A stretch of 58,852 nt of DNA, taken from contig CAMEDD010000016.1 in the NCBI GenBank assembly GCA_945913285.1, forward strand, positions 1 to 58,852, read 5' to 3'. Position numbers and translations under genes: made by a program. Shown here piece by piece: positions 1-11,608 of the stretch (within the stretch, counting starts at the first letter, position 1; every line of letters starts with the position of its first letter). This DNA comes from Candidatus Sulfopaludibacter sp. SbA3. GTDB lineage: Bacteria > Pseudomonadota > Alphaproteobacteria > Caulobacterales > Hyphomonadaceae. Below the pieces are notes generated by a model, which saw only the letters and a list, made by a program, of their open reading frames with translations, was not told the origin of the DNA and made no database searches.

Positions 1-336
1 AAGGCTATCGAGCCGCTTGACACCGAGACCCTGGAAACCGAACGCAGCAAGAAGTCGCTCGCGCGTGTGCCGTTCGGCGCATTGATCGATACCGGCTGGC
101 TGAAGCCGGGCGACCGACTGTTCAGCCCGCAGCGCCGTCACCAGGCCCGCATCAGAATTGACGGATCGCTCACCACCGGCGCCGTGTCCGGCTCAATCCA
201 CCGCCTCGGCGCGCATGTGCAGCAGGCCCCGGCGTGCAATGGCTGGACCTACTGGCACTACGAAACCGACAAGCGCGACCTTGCGCCGATTGACCTTCTC
301 CGCCGGCGCTACCGCGACGAAATGGGCTTGAACTAG
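1..336 (+). CDS. ccrM: CcrM-type adenine DNA methyltransferase, C-terminal part only
   Basis: The reading frame is open from the first base and ends at the TAG at 334-336, so only about 111 C-terminal residues are visible. They match the C-terminal RAMA domain of cell-cycle-regulated methyltransferases: RVPFGALIDTGWLKPGD, a DGSL segment, GSIHRLGAHVQ, and the CNGWTYWHYE block. In this family the N-terminal catalytic domain methylates adenine in GANTC and the C-terminal domain contributes to DNA recognition. The catalytic motifs lie outside the window, so activity cannot be judged. The ATG/GTG-like codon at 67 is internal and not a start. A general N6-adenine methyltransferase with the same tail is the only realistic alternative. 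Confidence 0.88.
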   Translation, partial: KAIEPLDTETLETERSKKSLARVPFGALIDTGWLKPGDRLFSPQRRHQARIRIDGSLTTGAVSGSIHRLGAHVQQAPACNGWTYWHYETDKRDLAPIDLLRRRYRDEMGLN

Positions 337-339
337 GGT

Positions 340-1686
340 TCAGCTATAGGCCGTCAGCACCTCGTCGACGGCCTTTTCGAGGTCCTTCAGCGTAGCGACG
401 TGGCTCATCTGTGCACAGAAGGGTTCATAGCGCGGTATCACACTATCGCCTGTGCCCCATAGGGCGCGGCCTTCCGGATTAAGCCAGATGATCCGCTTCG
501 CGCGGCCTGCGAAATCGCGAAACAGGTCGAGGCGCGGGTCGCCATAGTTCGAGCGCCCATCACCCATGATGATGATCGTTGTGCGTCGGTCGATCTTGTT
601 TTCGTGTTCAAGCTTGAAGTCCGAAAAGGCCTGACCATAACTCGTGGAGCCGAGTCCCATTTCGCGCAGAATCTCCTTGATCGCGGCGTCAAAGGGGTTG
701 TTCTCAAGGATGTCGTCCACGCATTTCAACCGATAGGAAAAGGCGAACGCCGAAAGGTCGGGAATCGCTTCCTTCATCGAGAACAGAAGCAGCAGCAGGA
801 AACGCATATAGGCGGCGACAGACCCGGACACATCGCAGATCACGATGATCTTGGGACGGTCTTTTTTCTTCTGGCGCCAGATGACGTTGAACGGAACGCC
901 GTCCACACCGGCATTGGCCCGCATCGTCCGGCGCACGTCAAGCAGCCCGCGCTGCGTTCGCTTCCGGCGGCGGGAATGCTTGACGGCCAGGCGGCGCGCG
1001 ATCTTCGTGACGAGCTGCTTCATTCGCGCCATGTCGCTCGCCTCGATCGCCAACAGGCGCTTCGTTGCAGCCACGTCGTCGCGGAAGCGCTCGGTTTCAG
1101 CCGCGCCGAAAATCTCGAAGGCACGCTCAGCCCGGGCGCGCGCGGTCATCGTCAGCGTACGGCGCACATCTATCAGGCGCTGCGCTTCGGCGTCGGCATC
1201 CGGCGTGCGCCCCTGCAGCGCTTCCAGGAGCTGCGCCTGCAGCTGTTCGCCCCCCATGGCGCGCACCATCGATTGTGCGAAATAGGCGACCTGTGTGGAG
1301 AAGCGGATATCGTTGAGTCCAGCTTGTTCTGCGGCCCGCTCAATCGCCGTTGCAAGGGCCTGCTCGTTGCCCTGCTGCGTCAGCTGGGACAGGCGTTCGG
1401 CGGCGTCCTTCGGATCTTCGCCGGGCTCGCCGTCGTTCTCGGCACCGGCGCTTTGTGCTGCGGATCCCGCCGGAGTCGAGGAAAAATAAAGCTCAAACAG
1501 ACGGTCGTGGATCAGCTTTTCGGATTCCGATTTCGCCAGCACGCAGGCGAGCGAATCCTTCATAAGCCCCCGGTCGTCATAGCCGATCATCGCCACCGTG
1601 CGCGCAGCGTCCAGCGCTTCACCGGTGGAAACCCGCACATCGGCCGATCTCAGCGCACGGATGAAGTTGGAGATCTGCTTTTCCAT
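340..1686 (-). CDS. VWA domain-containing CoxE-like protein
   Basis: A 448-residue protein. The C-terminal half is a von Willebrand A domain with the metal-ion-dependent adhesion motif DVSGS at residues 285-289, after a hydrophobic strand (KIIVIC). The N-terminal region is helical and charged, with a very basic stretch (KHSRRRKRTQR) near residue 240, as in CoxE-like proteins. It lies just downstream of a MoxR-type AAA ATPase on the same strand, 14 bases apart. MoxR/VWA pairs are known to work together as chaperone-like units that insert cofactors or mature protein complexes; which client is served here cannot be told from the sequence. No signal peptide is seen, so a cytoplasmic location is inferred. 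Confidence 0.85.
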   Translation of the reverse strand: MEKQISNFIRALRSADVRVSTGEALDAARTVAMIGYDDRGLMKDSLACVLAKSESEKLIHDRLFELYFSSTPAGSAAQSAGAENDGEPGEDPKDAAERLSQLTQQGNEQALATAIERAAEQAGLNDIRFSTQVAYFAQSMVRAMGGEQLQAQLLEALQGRTPDADAEAQRLIDVRRTLTMTARARAERAFEIFGAAETERFRDDVAATKRLLAIEASDMARMKQLVTKIARRLAVKHSRRRKRTQRGLLDVRRTMRANAGVDGVPFNVIWRQKKKDRPKIIVICDVSGSVAAYMRFLLLLLFSMKEAIPDLSAFAFSYRLKCVDDILENNPFDAAIKEILREMGLGSTSYGQAFSDFKLEHENKIDRRTTIIIMGDGRSNYGDPRLDLFRDFAGRAKRIIWLNPEGRALWGTGDSVIPRYEPFCAQMSHVATLKDLEKAVDEVLTAYS

Positions 1687-1700
1687 GGCGGGCTGCGCCT

Positions 1701-2693
1701 TCAGCCCATGTCCGGATAGCCCGACGACAGCCGCCCGCGTTCATCCGGCCCGGTGGCCTGGCGCACCATCTTGCCAATGGCGGGCGAAACGGCGGCAATG
1801 TCGCTCTCATGCTTCAGCAGAACGTTCAGCGTGTCGCGCACGAAGGCCTCGTCCAGCGTGCTTGCATGCAGCAGCAGCAGCGTGCGTGCCCAGTCCACGG
1901 TTTCGGCGATGGACGGGCGCTTCCTGATGTCGGTCTCGCGCACGGATTGGACGAAACGCACGAGCTGGTTCAGCAGCGTCGCCGAAATCCCGTCCACGCG
2001 GGCGCGCACGATCCGCTGCTCGCGCTCATGATCCGGGAAACCGATGTGCAGGTGAAGGCACCGCCGCTTAAGCGCGTCGCCAAGCTCGCGCACATTGTTC
2101 GAAGTCAGGATCACCAGCGGCGGCACGTTCGCCTTGATCGTGCCGATCTCGGGAACCGTCACCTGGTAGTCCGACAGCACTTCCAGCAGGAAGGCCTCGA
2201 ATGCCTCATCCGACTTGTCGATCTCGTCAATCAGCAGCACCGAGCCCTTCGACTGCTGCATCGCGTGGAGCAGGGGGCGCGCTTCGAGGAATTGCGGCGA
2301 GAAGAACAGGTCTTCGAAGCCGGACAGCTTGCTGAGCGAATCCTTCAGCGTCTCCGCCCCGCCGAGCAGCTCGTTGAGCTTCTCCTTGAGGATCTGTGTG
2401 TAGAGCAGCTGCTTGCCATACTTCCACTCGTACAGCGCCTTGCCCTCATCGAGGCCTTCATAGCATTGCAGGCGGATCAGCGGCAGGTTCAGCCATTTCG
2501 ACAGCGAAGCCGCGAGGTCTGTCTTGCCGACCCCGGCCGGGCCCTCGATCAGGATCGGCTTGCGCAGGCCATGCGCGAGAAAAACCGCCGTCGATATCTG
2601 CGAGATCGAGATATAGCCGACCGTATCCAGCCCGGCGGTGATTGCCTCGATCGACGTCATCGGCTCGTAGCCGGTTTTCTTGTCTTTAGCCAT
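1701..2693 (-). CDS. MoxR-family AAA+ ATPase
   Basis: From the ATG at 2693 this encodes 330 residues beginning MAKDKKTGYE. The Walker A motif GPAGVGKT is at residues 51-58 and Walker B LLIDEID at about 153-159, followed by a sensor-type TSN motif. An upstream in-frame start at 2729 would add 12 residues (MPLSRVRPTPNF) that look non-coding, so the internal ATG is preferred; neither has a strong ribosome site. The VWA gene follows 14 bases downstream on the same strand, so the two are probably one transcript. The pair resembles MoxR/CoxE-type modules that remodel or load metal centres; the substrate is unknown. Confidence 0.85.
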   Translation of the reverse strand: MAKDKKTGYEPMTSIEAITAGLDTVGYISISQISTAVFLAHGLRKPILIEGPAGVGKTDLAASLSKWLNLPLIRLQCYEGLDEGKALYEWKYGKQLLYTQILKEKLNELLGGAETLKDSLSKLSGFEDLFFSPQFLEARPLLHAMQQSKGSVLLIDEIDKSDEAFEAFLLEVLSDYQVTVPEIGTIKANVPPLVILTSNNVRELGDALKRRCLHLHIGFPDHEREQRIVRARVDGISATLLNQLVRFVQSVRETDIRKRPSIAETVDWARTLLLLHASTLDEAFVRDTLNVLLKHESDIAAVSPAIGKMVRQATGPDERGRLSSGYPDMG

Positions 2694-2770
2694 GAAATTA
2701 GGCGTAGGGCGCACCCGGCTGAGAGGCAAGGCGTGACGCCGGGAGAGGGCGGCGCTAGGACGGGCGCATC

Positions 2771-4939
2771 ATGCCCATCGCCCGGATTCTCTTCACGATG
2801 CCGCTGCCGGAGCCGTTCGATTATACGGTGCCGGAGGGCATGGACCTGGTACCCGGCGCCTATGTATCAGCCCCTGTCGGGCCTTATGACCGGCTCGGCA
2901 TGGTGGTCGAGGTTCTGCCGGACCAGCCGGGCACGAACCGCAAGCTCAAAGCCGTCACGGCCGTTTATGACGTGCCGCCGATGTCCGTGCCGATGCGGGA
3001 GTTCCTGACCTGGGCTTCCCGCTACACGGTCACCCGCCCAGGCATGATCCTGGCGATGGCTCTGCGCGCGCGGGAAGCTTTGGTGCCTTCGCCGGTAGAG
3101 TTGCGATACCAGCTCGCCGGCCCGTCGGAGGGGCGCCTGACGCCTGCGCGGGCGAAGGTGCTGGAACAGGCCGCCGCGCTCGGCAGGGTCTCGTCCAGCG
3201 AACTCGCGGCTGCGGCGGGCGTCTCGTCAGGCGTTGTCAAAGGCCTCGTAGGCATGGGGGCACTGGACGAGATCGAGGAAGTGGTCGACCCGCCATTCCC
3301 CGCACCCAACCCCGATCTGCCCGGCGCCGTACTGACAGGCGAACAAGCCTCGGCTGCCGAAGAACTGCGCGAAGGTCTGCGCAAGGGCGGCTTTGCGGCT
3401 TACCTGCTCGACGGCGTGACCGGGTCAGGCAAGACCGAAGTCTATTTCGAAGCCATCGCCGAATTGCTGCGGTCGGACCCCGAGGCGCAAATCCTCGTCC
3501 TCTTGCCGGAAATCGCCCTCACACAGGCGATCCTCGCCCGGTTCGGTTCGCGCTTCGGCGCGGCGCCTGCGCCCTGGCATTCCGGGCTGAACCCGAAGGA
3601 GCGCCGCCGCACGATGCGCGAAGTGTTGCATGGCCGGGCGCGCATCGTGATCGGCGCGCGGTCAGCGCTTTTCCTGCCATTCCTGAAGCTGAAGCTCATC
3701 ATCGTCGACGAGGAACATGACGGCAGCTACAAACAGGAAGACGGCGTGACCTACCACGCCCGTGATCTCGCGGTGATGCGGGCGAAGCTTGAAGATGGCG
3801 CGGTCATCCTCGCCTCAGCCACGCCCGCCCTCGAGACGGTCGTGAATGCTGAGGCCGGTCGTTACACCCGCCTGCGCCTTGCGGCTCGGCCCGGAACGGC
3901 CCGGCTGCCAGAGATTGAGCTCATCGACCTTAAACGCGCGCCGCCGGAGAAGGGCAAATGGCTCTCGCCGCGGCTGGCGCTGGCGCTCGGGGAGACGCTG
4001 GCCGCGGGCGAACAGTCGCTCTTGTTCCTGAACCGGCGAGGTTATGCGCCGCTGGTGATCTGCAAGGCCTGCGGAGAGAAGCTGAAGTCCCCCGGTACGG
4101 AAAGCTGGTTGACCGAGCACCGTTATTCCGCCCGCCTGGTCTGCCATCTTACCGGATACTCGATCCCCAAACCCGCCGTTTGCCCGCATTGCGGGGCCGC
4201 CGATTCGCTCATCGGCGTCGGGCCAGGCGTGGAGCGTGTCGCGGAAGAAGTCCGCACGCTGCTCCCAAATGCGCGAATTGAGATCTTCTCGTCCGATACG
4301 GCCCAGAGCGGAGAGGCCACGCGCGGACTGATCGAGCGGATGGCGGCCAGCGAGATCGACGTGCTGATCGGCACCCAGATCGTTGCGAAGGGACACAACT
4401 TTCCGAACCTTACGCTGGTGGGCGTTGTGGACGCCGATAGCGGCCTCAAGGGCGGGGACCTGCGGGCCGGAGAGCGAACCTACCAGTTGCTGAGTCAGGT
4501 GGCTGGCCGCGCGGGCAGGGCGGAGCGTCCAGGTAAGGCCTATGTCCAGACCTACACGCCCGACAATCCGGCCATGCAGGCGCTCGCCGCCAATGACCGG
4601 GACGGGTATCTCTCGATCGAGCGCGAGGTTCGCAGCGAACTGGGCCTTCCGCCGTTTGGCCGGCTGGCCGCTCTCATCCTGTCCGCGCCCTCGGCCGAGC
4701 TTGTGGACCGCGCTGCACTGGAACTCTCGGCCCTCGCGCCGAATTCCGGGGGAATCGAACTCTACGGCCCTGCGCCGGCGCCGATAACCGTGCTGCGCGG
4801 GCGTCATCGGAGGCGATTCCTTGTGAAGAGCCTGCGAACAGTCGATCTTTCAGCCTACATGGAGGCCTGGACTGCGCGCTACAAACTGCCGGCCCAGGTG
4901 CGGCTGTCTGTGGATATCGACCCGTATTCATTCCTGTAA
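2771..4939 (+). CDS. priA: Primosomal protein N' (PriA helicase)
   Basis: A 722-residue superfamily 2 DNA helicase that restarts stalled replication forks by loading the primosome. Walker A GVTGSGKT is at residues 215-222 and the DEEH box at 313-316; GRAGRAER lies in motif VI. The N-terminal DNA-binding region (about 1-105) is present. The zinc-binding insert is unusual: CxxC pairs are at 431/434 and 471/474, but the middle of the module reads KSPGTESWLTEH and VCHLTG, where most homologues have CPxC and CHxCG, so three cysteines appear to be replaced. The length is normal. The atp operon follows on the same strand after about 200 bases. Confidence 0.95.
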   Translation: MPIARILFTMPLPEPFDYTVPEGMDLVPGAYVSAPVGPYDRLGMVVEVLPDQPGTNRKLKAVTAVYDVPPMSVPMREFLTWASRYTVTRPGMILAMALRAREALVPSPVELRYQLAGPSEGRLTPARAKVLEQAAALGRVSSSELAAAAGVSSGVVKGLVGMGALDEIEEVVDPPFPAPNPDLPGAVLTGEQASAAEELREGLRKGGFAAYLLDGVTGSGKTEVYFEAIAELLRSDPEAQILVLLPEIALTQAILARFGSRFGAAPAPWHSGLNPKERRRTMREVLHGRARIVIGARSALFLPFLKLKLIIVDEEHDGSYKQEDGVTYHARDLAVMRAKLEDGAVILASATPALETVVNAEAGRYTRLRLAARPGTARLPEIELIDLKRAPPEKGKWLSPRLALALGETLAAGEQSLLFLNRRGYAPLVICKACGEKLKSPGTESWLTEHRYSARLVCHLTGYSIPKPAVCPHCGAADSLIGVGPGVERVAEEVRTLLPNARIEIFSSDTAQSGEATRGLIERMAASEIDVLIGTQIVAKGHNFPNLTLVGVVDADSGLKGGDLRAGERTYQLLSQVAGRAGRAERPGKAYVQTYTPDNPAMQALAANDRDGYLSIEREVRSELGLPPFGRLAALILSAPSAELVDRAALELSALAPNSGGIELYGPAPAPITVLRGRHRRRFLVKSLRTVDLSAYMEAWTARYKLPAQVRLSVDIDPYSFL

Positions 4940-5142
4940 TTGCTGCATTTTTTGGCCAGGCCGGGCTCCCAGCCATTTCGCCGCAGTATCTGGCACGGCG
5001 GCCATGTTGTCAGCGCAGTTTTCTGGTGTTAAGCGCCGCACAGTTGAGCAGGCACACCCACGTGGTGGCGGCCTCCGACCCACATTTCCGGGGCATTTCC
5101 GCCCTTCAACCGTGACGGATATCGACCTTGCCGGCATCGAGC

Positions 5143-5688
5143 GTGACGCAGACGAGTGAAGCAGCGCAGCGCTACGCGCGCGCGCTGTTCGAACTGGCGC
5201 AGGAAAAAGGTGCGCTTGAAGCTGTTTTTAAAGATTTCAAGGCCTTCGCCGAGAGCGTGAAGACCTCGAAAGACCTCACCAAACTGCTCGATTCGCCCGC
5301 TTTCAGCCGTGAAACTAAGGTCGGCGCCCTCGCTGCATTGGCCCAGAAGGCCGGCTACTCGCCGATCTTCAGCAAGTTCGTCGGCGTCATGGCCACCAAC
5401 GGCCGCTCTAAGGACATCCTCGGCGCAGAAGCCGCTTTCGACCAGCTTTATGCCAGGCAGCGCGGCGTCAAACGCGCCGTTGTGCGGACCGCCCGGCCGA
5501 TGAGCGACGCCGAGCGCAAGCGTGTCGAAGCCATGCTGGCGAAGATCGCCGGCGGCGAAATTGAACTTTCCAGCGAGGTTGAACCCTCGCTGATCGGCGG
5601 CATCCAGCTGCGCATCGGGTCCACCCTCGTGGACGCCAGCGTCGCCGCCAAACTCGATAAAATGAACACCGCCATGAAGGGAGCATGA
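5143..5688 (+). CDS. atpH: ATP synthase F1 subunit delta
   Basis: Delta (OSCP-type) subunit, which joins the F1 head to the peripheral stalk. The family signature [16 protein letters not shown] begins directly after the start, and the C-terminal conserved block ([20 protein letters not shown]) is intact. A GTG at 5143 gives 181 residues; a TTG at 5128 would give 186. I chose the GTG because homologues start a few residues before the conserved block, but neither start has a clear Shine-Dalgarno sequence. It is first in the atpHAGDC order, the usual alphaproteobacterial F1 operon with Fo genes located elsewhere. Its stop overlaps an alternative atpA start. Confidence 0.94.
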   Translation: MTQTSEAAQRYARALFELAQEKGALEAVFKDFKAFAESVKTSKDLTKLLDSPAFSRETKVGALAALAQKAGYSPIFSKFVGVMATNGRSKDILGAEAAFDQLYARQRGVKRAVVRTARPMSDAERKRVEAMLAKIAGGEIELSSEVEPSLIGGIQLRIGSTLVDASVAAKLDKMNTAMKGA

Positions 5689-5696
5689 GAAGCTCG

Positions 5697-7232
<1,536 letters not shown>

Positions 7233-7274
7233 GCCCGCCCGCCGCTCTAACGCCCAGGACCATGAAGGCCCCGA

Positions 7275-9622
<2,348 letters not shown>

Positions 9623-9648
9623 TCGCAGCGCTTCAGGGGACCTGACAC

Positions 9649-10056
9649 ATGGCCGACAAGCTGCACTTCTCACTCGTGTCGCCCGCCCGGGAATTGTTCT
9701 CGGGCGCGGTTGATCATGTGATCGCTCCGGGTACGGAAGGCGAGTTCGGCGTGCTGGCGCACCATGCGCCGTTCATGACCACGCTGAAGAACGGCGTCGT
9801 GCGCGTGCTTGAGGGCGACGCCGTCAGGATGCGCATCTATGTGCGCGGCGGCTTTGCGGACGTAACGCCTGCCGGTCTGACGATCCTTGCCGAAGAAGCC
9901 CGCAACCTGACTGACGTGAAAGCCGAAGACGTGGATGCCGAGCTGGAGGCGACCCGCCTCAAGCTGCTGGCGCTCGACAAGGGAGATCCGAAGCAATTCG
10001 CGCTGCAGGAACAGATGGCCTATCTTGAAGGCGTGCGCGCCGCACTGGCCAACTGA
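9649..10056 (+). CDS. atpC: ATP synthase F1 subunit epsilon
   Basis: 135-residue epsilon subunit. The N-terminal beta-sandwich with VIAPGTEGEFGVLAHHAP is characteristic; the C-terminal helical hairpin follows (about residues 90-135) and in this family can inhibit ATP hydrolysis. It is the last gene of the atpHAGDC operon, 26 bases after atpD. The next gene is on the opposite strand. Confidence 0.95.
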   Translation: MADKLHFSLVSPARELFSGAVDHVIAPGTEGEFGVLAHHAPFMTTLKNGVVRVLEGDAVRMRIYVRGGFADVTPAGLTILAEEARNLTDVKAEDVDAELEATRLKLLALDKGDPKQFALQEQMAYLEGVRAALAN

Positions 10057-10169
10057 TATCTCCAGCACCTGAAGCCAGGCAGGACGCAGTCCTTCCGGAT
10101 TCCGGGACTTGGCGCTCCTGCGGATGGGAGCCTCGCTCCATAGCCGCGACGAGATTTCAATCAGTGTAC

Positions 10170-10188
10170 CGGGGCAGTCTGGTCCCCG
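10170..10188 (+). terminator. Weak hairpin downstream of atpC
   Basis: A CGGGG stem pairs with CCCCG around a 9-base loop, about 115 bases after the atpC stop. It has no following T-run, so it is only a possible stop or processing point for the atp transcript. The remainder of the 278-base gap (10057-10334) shows no convincing gene. Confidence 0.22.
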
Positions 10189-10334
10189 TCGTCACGCCGG
10201 CACCATGGCCACCGGTCGGATCTTAAGCCGGCCGCGGCGATATAGGATAAGGGTCCTGGGGAAAACGGACATCTGGCGAACTTACAAAAGGTTCACCCGA
10301 GCCTGATGCTCCGGACCTTTCCCATTAGCCCGCC

Positions 10335-11123
10335 TCAGACGAACACGGCGATGGTCTGCCGGCCGATCATCACAGGCTCACCGGCTCGGTTCCACATCAG
10401 CATCTGCTGGCTGGAATAACCGTTGCGGACGGTTTGCGCGGTATGGCGCGCGAGGAACCAGCGGGCGTCTGTCGTAATAGTTTCGGTCAGGAACTCCGCC
10501 ATCCAGGTCATCGAGCTGATGCGACCGGGCTGAGTGAACATCGACATGGCCGCTGGCGGCGGCGCATCGGCGAGCGCGAGCAGGCCGATCGCATCATCGG
10601 CCGCGTCCGCATCGCGGTGTCGCATCCAGATCGATACATCCGCTTCGGACGCGCCGCTCATCGGCGGAAATCCGCCCGCAAGCAGCACATCGAAGTTCTG
10701 GGCAAAGGCCGGGCCGGCGCCTTGCTGGCGGAAGTAGTTCGGGGCAGCCTCCGGAGCCGGAACGTCCGGGGCCGGAAGATGCACGAAGTCGAGGGATGAG
10801 GCGCGCGCGGCGCCAAACGTGATGATCGCCTCGGCGAGGACGCCGTCATCGCCCGTCATGCGCACCGAGACAAACACGGTATTCTTGCCTTGCCGCAGCA
10901 ATTCCGGCTTGCAGGTGACCCTGCCGTTGACCGGCCCGATGAACGCGATCTGTAGAGCGCGCACGGGAAGTCCGGCGGCTAGCGGCGTGGCGGCTTCCAG
11001 GCAGAGCGCGGCGGTGAGGCCGCCATATGCGGTGCGCCCCTGCATCCAGGTTTCAGGGATGAGCACAGACCGGGAATGCGCTTCGGCCGGGGTCGCCGCG
11101 GCGAGCAGTTCGGCAAAAGTCAT
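10335..11123 (-). CDS. Acyl-CoA thioesterase family protein (double hotdog)
   Basis: 262 residues resembling the TesB-like acyl-CoA thioesterases: an N-terminal hotdog block with WMQGRTAYGGLTAAL, the middle VRMTGDDGVLAEAIITFG, and a second hotdog with ARWFLARHTAQTVRNGYSSQQ ending in GRQTIAVFV. Members hydrolyse fatty acyl-CoA to free acid and CoA; the chain-length preference cannot be deduced. The start is preceded by an AGGAG site lying in a tandem duplication (see the repeat at 11124-11150). It stands after the ferredoxin gene on the same strand, separated by a probable terminator, so it is likely transcribed alone. Confidence 0.85.
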   Translation of the reverse strand: MTFAELLAAATPAEAHSRSVLIPETWMQGRTAYGGLTAALCLEAATPLAAGLPVRALQIAFIGPVNGRVTCKPELLRQGKNTVFVSVRMTGDDGVLAEAIITFGAARASSLDFVHLPAPDVPAPEAAPNYFRQQGAGPAFAQNFDVLLAGGFPPMSGASEADVSIWMRHRDADAADDAIGLLALADAPPPAAMSMFTQPGRISSMTWMAEFLTETITTDARWFLARHTAQTVRNGYSSQQMLMWNRAGEPVMIGRQTIAVFV

Positions 11124-11150
11124 GGTTCAGCTCCTGGGTTCAGCTCCCTG
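11124..11150 (-). repeat. Tandem duplication carrying the thioesterase ribosome site
   Basis: Directly before the thioesterase start, a 13-base unit (GGTTCAGCTCCTG on the plus strand) is followed by a 14-base near-copy with one extra C. In the transcript this gives two GGAGCTGAACC-like blocks in a row, so the Shine-Dalgarno sequence exists twice, the inner one well spaced for the ATG at 11123. Confidence 0.6.
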
Positions 11151-11204
11151 GAGGCACATGCCGCGCCTCCACCATTCCGAAAAAGAACTAAGTCTTCTCG
11201 CAGC

Positions 11205-11239
11205 GTTAAACGAAACGGCCCGGCGGTAAGGCCGGGGCC
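11205..11239 (-). terminator. Intrinsic terminator after the ferredoxin gene
   Basis: Read on the minus strand, GGCCCCGGC pairs with GCCGGGCC (one bulged base) around a 6-base loop, followed at once by GTTTCGTTTAA. A GC-rich stem plus a T-rich tail is the classic Rho-independent form. It lies 31 bases after the ferredoxin stop and would separate the reductase/ferredoxin transcript from the thioesterase gene. Confidence 0.6.
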
Positions 11240-11269
11240 GCCCTACGGTTCATCGCCCGAAAGGCCGCG

Positions 11270-11590
11270 TCAGTGCTGGCTTTCCGGCGTGGTCACGCGC
11301 AGGCCGTCCAGTGCGTCGGTGACCTTGATCTGGCAGGACAGGCGCGAGTTCGGGCGCACGTTTTCGGCAAAGTCGAGCATCGACTTTTCCATTTCCTGCT
11401 GCTCGCCCGTTTTCGAAAGGAAGGCCTCGTCCACATAGACGTGGCAGGTGGCGCAGGCGCAGGCGCCGCCGCAATCGGCGTCGATGCCTGGGATCGAATT
11501 GTTAACGGCGACTTCCATAACGGACATGCCGTTGCGTGCCTCGACCGGGCGCTCGGTGCCATTGTGGGCGATAAAGGTGATCTTTGCCAT
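11270..11590 (-). CDS. 2Fe-2S ferredoxin, adrenodoxin/putidaredoxin type
   Basis: 106-residue electron carrier. Cluster ligands are C40, C46, C49 (C-x5-C-x2-C in [11 protein letters not shown]) and C86 (RLSCQI), the adrenodoxin-type pattern; C44 is an additional cysteine inside the loop. Such ferredoxins pass electrons from an NAD(P)H-dependent reductase to cytochromes P450 or dioxygenases, or serve in Fe-S cluster assembly. The reductase gene lies 18 bases upstream on the same strand, making a two-gene electron-transfer unit. No terminal oxygenase is encoded nearby, so the partner is unknown. Confidence 0.92.
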   Translation of the reverse strand: MAKITFIAHNGTERPVEARNGMSVMEVAVNNSIPGIDADCGGACACATCHVYVDEAFLSKTGEQQEMEKSMLDFAENVRPNSRLSCQIKVTDALDGLRVTTPESQH

Positions 11591-11608
11591 GTGGTGTTTC
11601 CGTCTCCT

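Noticed and set aside
604-1719. Plus-strand ORF of 371 codons opposite the VWA gene
   Set aside because: Composition is low-complexity arginine/histidine/glutamine-rich and overlaps the well-supported VWA domain gene.
5058-5065. CCACGTGG palindrome before atpH
   Set aside because: Single 8-base palindrome in GC-rich DNA; not distinguishable from chance and no partner site.
10109-10306. 65-codon ORF in the atpC downstream gap
   Set aside because: No ribosome site and no family-like pattern; judged non-coding.
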